From positions 1-20,000 of IMG/VR virus record IMGVR_UViG_3300048784_000182: a stretch of 20,000 nt of DNA. One strand, written 5' to 3'. Positions 18,581 to 20,000 of this stretch are shown one piece after another; within the stretch, counting starts at the first letter, position 1; every line of letters begins with the position of its first letter. A program made the position numbers and the translations under genes. A model generated the notes under the pieces. The model made no database searches. It had not been told where the DNA came from and worked only from the letters and a program-made list of their open reading frames with translations. Source of the stretch: a virus.

Positions 18581-20000
18581 ATGCCGTTCCTTCTCCAGAA
18601 GAGTGGGTTGGATGGTGTCTCGAAACTGGTTGTCCTGCGCTAGCTATCAGCGACCATGGCACTGCTATCTCTATGTTCGATGCCTTGAAGTCAAAAGATT
18701 TCATTAAGGCGTATAACAAGGAGCACGGGACAAGTCATGCCCTAGACGCAGTTACTCTAATTCCTGCAGTTGAGTTATATGTAAAGCTCAATGCAGAAGA
18801 TAAAAGTCATTATCACATTACAGCATGGGCAGCAAGCACTGAAGGTTATCACAATCTTATGAAACTTTCATCGTTAGCATATAACGATACAGTTTCATTC
18901 TTCGGATCGGTCAAGGCTCGTGTAACATTTGAACAAATCAAACAATATAAAAAGGGTATTAAATTTGGCACAGGATGTATTGCAGGTCCGATTGGTAAAG
19001 CCTTCTGGGATAACGATAGAGCGCTTGCAGAAGAGCGATTCCTTATGTATCGCGAAATTTTTGGTGAAGAACTATACATTGAGTTCCACTGTAACGATGT
19101 CACTCATAACTTTAATAAACAAACTGGAAGTTTTGACCCTATCCCAGGCGACGAATGCTCTTGTGACGGTAATAAACAAAAACACTACAACCTCTTTCTC
19201 CGGGACATGGTTGATAAATACGGGGGCAAGCCTATTCCCGTAACGGATGCTCATTTCATAGCGCCGGAAGACAAAGTTATCCAGGATTGCCTACTGAAGA
19301 ATGGTAATTCAAACGGTTGGTACTTCTATGAGTCGTACCATCAACTTAGAGCGGAGCAGATGTATGATAAACTCAAAACGCATCTTGGAGAGTGGCTTGA
19401 CGAGGGACGATTTGAGGCCTGGATCGAGAATACTTTTGAAGTGGCGAATAGCGCAAAAGATATCAAGGTGGAGTACACATACCACCTCCCACGAGTCGAT
19501 ATCCCAGAACATATCCAGGCAAAAACTCCTGATTATGATAGACAAACTTATTTTTACATGATGGAGCTGATCAAGGGGCATGGTCGTTGGAAAGACGATC
19601 AAGTCTATAAGGATCGCTTCAAGCAAGAGCTAGACGTCATCATGAAGAATGAGAAGCTCAACTTCATTCCATATTTCCTTATCTATGAGGATATCGGCAG
19701 ATTTGCTAGATCTCAGGGCATCTTGCAGAACATTGCCCGTGGTTCTGCTGGCGGTTCTCTGCTGAGCTACTATCTGAAGATCATTCATGTCGATCCTATT
19801 AAAGCCAACCTACCTTTTGAGCGATTCCTGTCACATGCTCGTATTAGAGCGGGATCTTTCCCAGACATCGACGCTGACATTGGTGATCGTGCTAGATCAC
19901 TTATCATGGATTATCTGAGAACTAGATATGGAGCAGGTTTTGCCCAAATCTCTACGTTTCAGAAGATGAAGACGAAGAATGCCATTAAAGACGCGATGTT
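18523..20000 (+). CDS. C-family DNA polymerase (DNA polymerase III alpha-like), N-terminal part
   Basis: Starts at ATG 18523 with an AGGAG site six bases upstream and runs off the window; 492 codons are visible. The N-terminal PHP domain begins with QLHNHSKYSLLDAV and ISDHGTAISMF, followed by the conserved VTDAHF. An insertion with CSCDG near the middle of the PHP domain is unusual. The polymerase palm follows: ARGSAGGSLLSYYLKI, then HVDPIKANLPFERFLSHAR, and the catalytic PDIDAD at 447-452 (two of the three catalytic aspartates), then QISTFQKMKTKNAIKDAM. This is the replicative polymerase type of bacteria; several large phages carry one. With the primase and helicase it forms the phage replisome. 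The fingers and C-terminal domains lie outside the window. Confidence 0.95.
   Translation, partial: MARFKEVCQLHNHSKYSLLDAVPSPEEWVGWCLETGCPALAISDHGTAISMFDALKSKDFIKAYNKEHGTSHALDAVTLIPAVELYVKLNAEDKSHYHITAWAASTEGYHNLMKLSSLAYNDTVSFFGSVKARVTFEQIKQYKKGIKFGTGCIAGPIGKAFWDNDRALAEERFLMYREIFGEELYIEFHCNDVTHNFNKQTGSFDPIPGDECSCDGNKQKHYNLFLRDMVDKYGGKPIPVTDAHFIAPEDKVIQDCLLKNGNSNGWYFYESYHQLRAEQMYDKLKTHLGEWLDEGRFEAWIENTFEVANSAKDIKVEYTYHLPRVDIPEHIQAKTPDYDRQTYFYMMELIKGHGRWKDDQVYKDRFKQELDVIMKNEKLNFIPYFLIYEDIGRFARSQGILQNIARGSAGGSLLSYYLKIIHVDPIKANLPFERFLSHARIRAGSFPDIDADIGDRARSLIMDYLRTRYGAGFAQISTFQKMKTKNAIKDAM

Noticed and set aside
1-20000. CRISPR arrays, insertion sequences or rRNA
   Set aside because: No regularly spaced repeats, no transposase motifs and no rRNA-like stretches were seen.

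Overview
The window looks like part of the genome of a large tailed double-stranded DNA bacteriophage. It is AT-rich (roughly 40% GC by eye), densely packed and full of small overlapping genes. It carries a phage replication set (DnaG-type primase, DnaB-type helicase core, UvsW-like SF2 helicase, Rad50/gp46-type ATPase, C-family DNA polymerase), a GH24 endolysin, a dUTPase, a phage GroEL, two tRNA genes and five HNH nuclease genes. The host cannot be named from the sequence. The standard genetic code applies: TAA, TGA and TAG all end recognisable genes.

Layout. 3-341 (+) is the C-terminal end of a C1q-like virion protein. 342-3919 (-) is a leftward replication block: a structured RNA (RNA1), an HNH gene, two small unknown genes, the helicase, the primase and a small unknown gene. 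3951-6602 (+) holds the SF2 helicase, an HNH gene, a small unknown gene and the endolysin. 6610-7614 (+) is an RNA-processing island: a tRNA-like gene, a Pth2-like peptidyl-tRNA hydrolase, a second structured RNA (RNA2) and a tRNA with anticodon CTA, that is, an amber-reading tRNA. 7618-8361 (-) is an unknown gene. 8374-8613 is a non-coding divergent region with tandem hairpins and a possible third structured RNA. 8614-18339 (+) runs through dUTPase, an unknown gene, a divergent adenine/cytosine-N methyltransferase, two unknown genes, GroEL, a membrane protein, a zinc-ribbon protein, an HNH gene, Rad50, a second HNH gene, an unknown gene, a further HNH gene, a coiled-coil protein and a virion-type protein ending at a strong terminator. 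18523 to the window end is the N-terminal 492 codons of the DNA polymerase.

The most unusual feature is a repeated start architecture. A TANNNT -10-like hexamer (mostly TATAAT) lies exactly six bases before the start codon of eight possible genes, usually with no Shine-Dalgarno sequence, which predicts leaderless mRNAs. The same hexamer plus six bases places the predicted first nucleotide exactly on the closing stem of RNA1 and RNA2 and within two bases of the first tRNA. Genes inside operons instead use ordinary Shine-Dalgarno sites. RNA1 and RNA2 share a tRNA-like outline (closing stem, a 5' hairpin with a GAURGA loop, a 3' hairpin beside the closing stem) around a larger structured middle, and I do not recognise either as a known RNA family.
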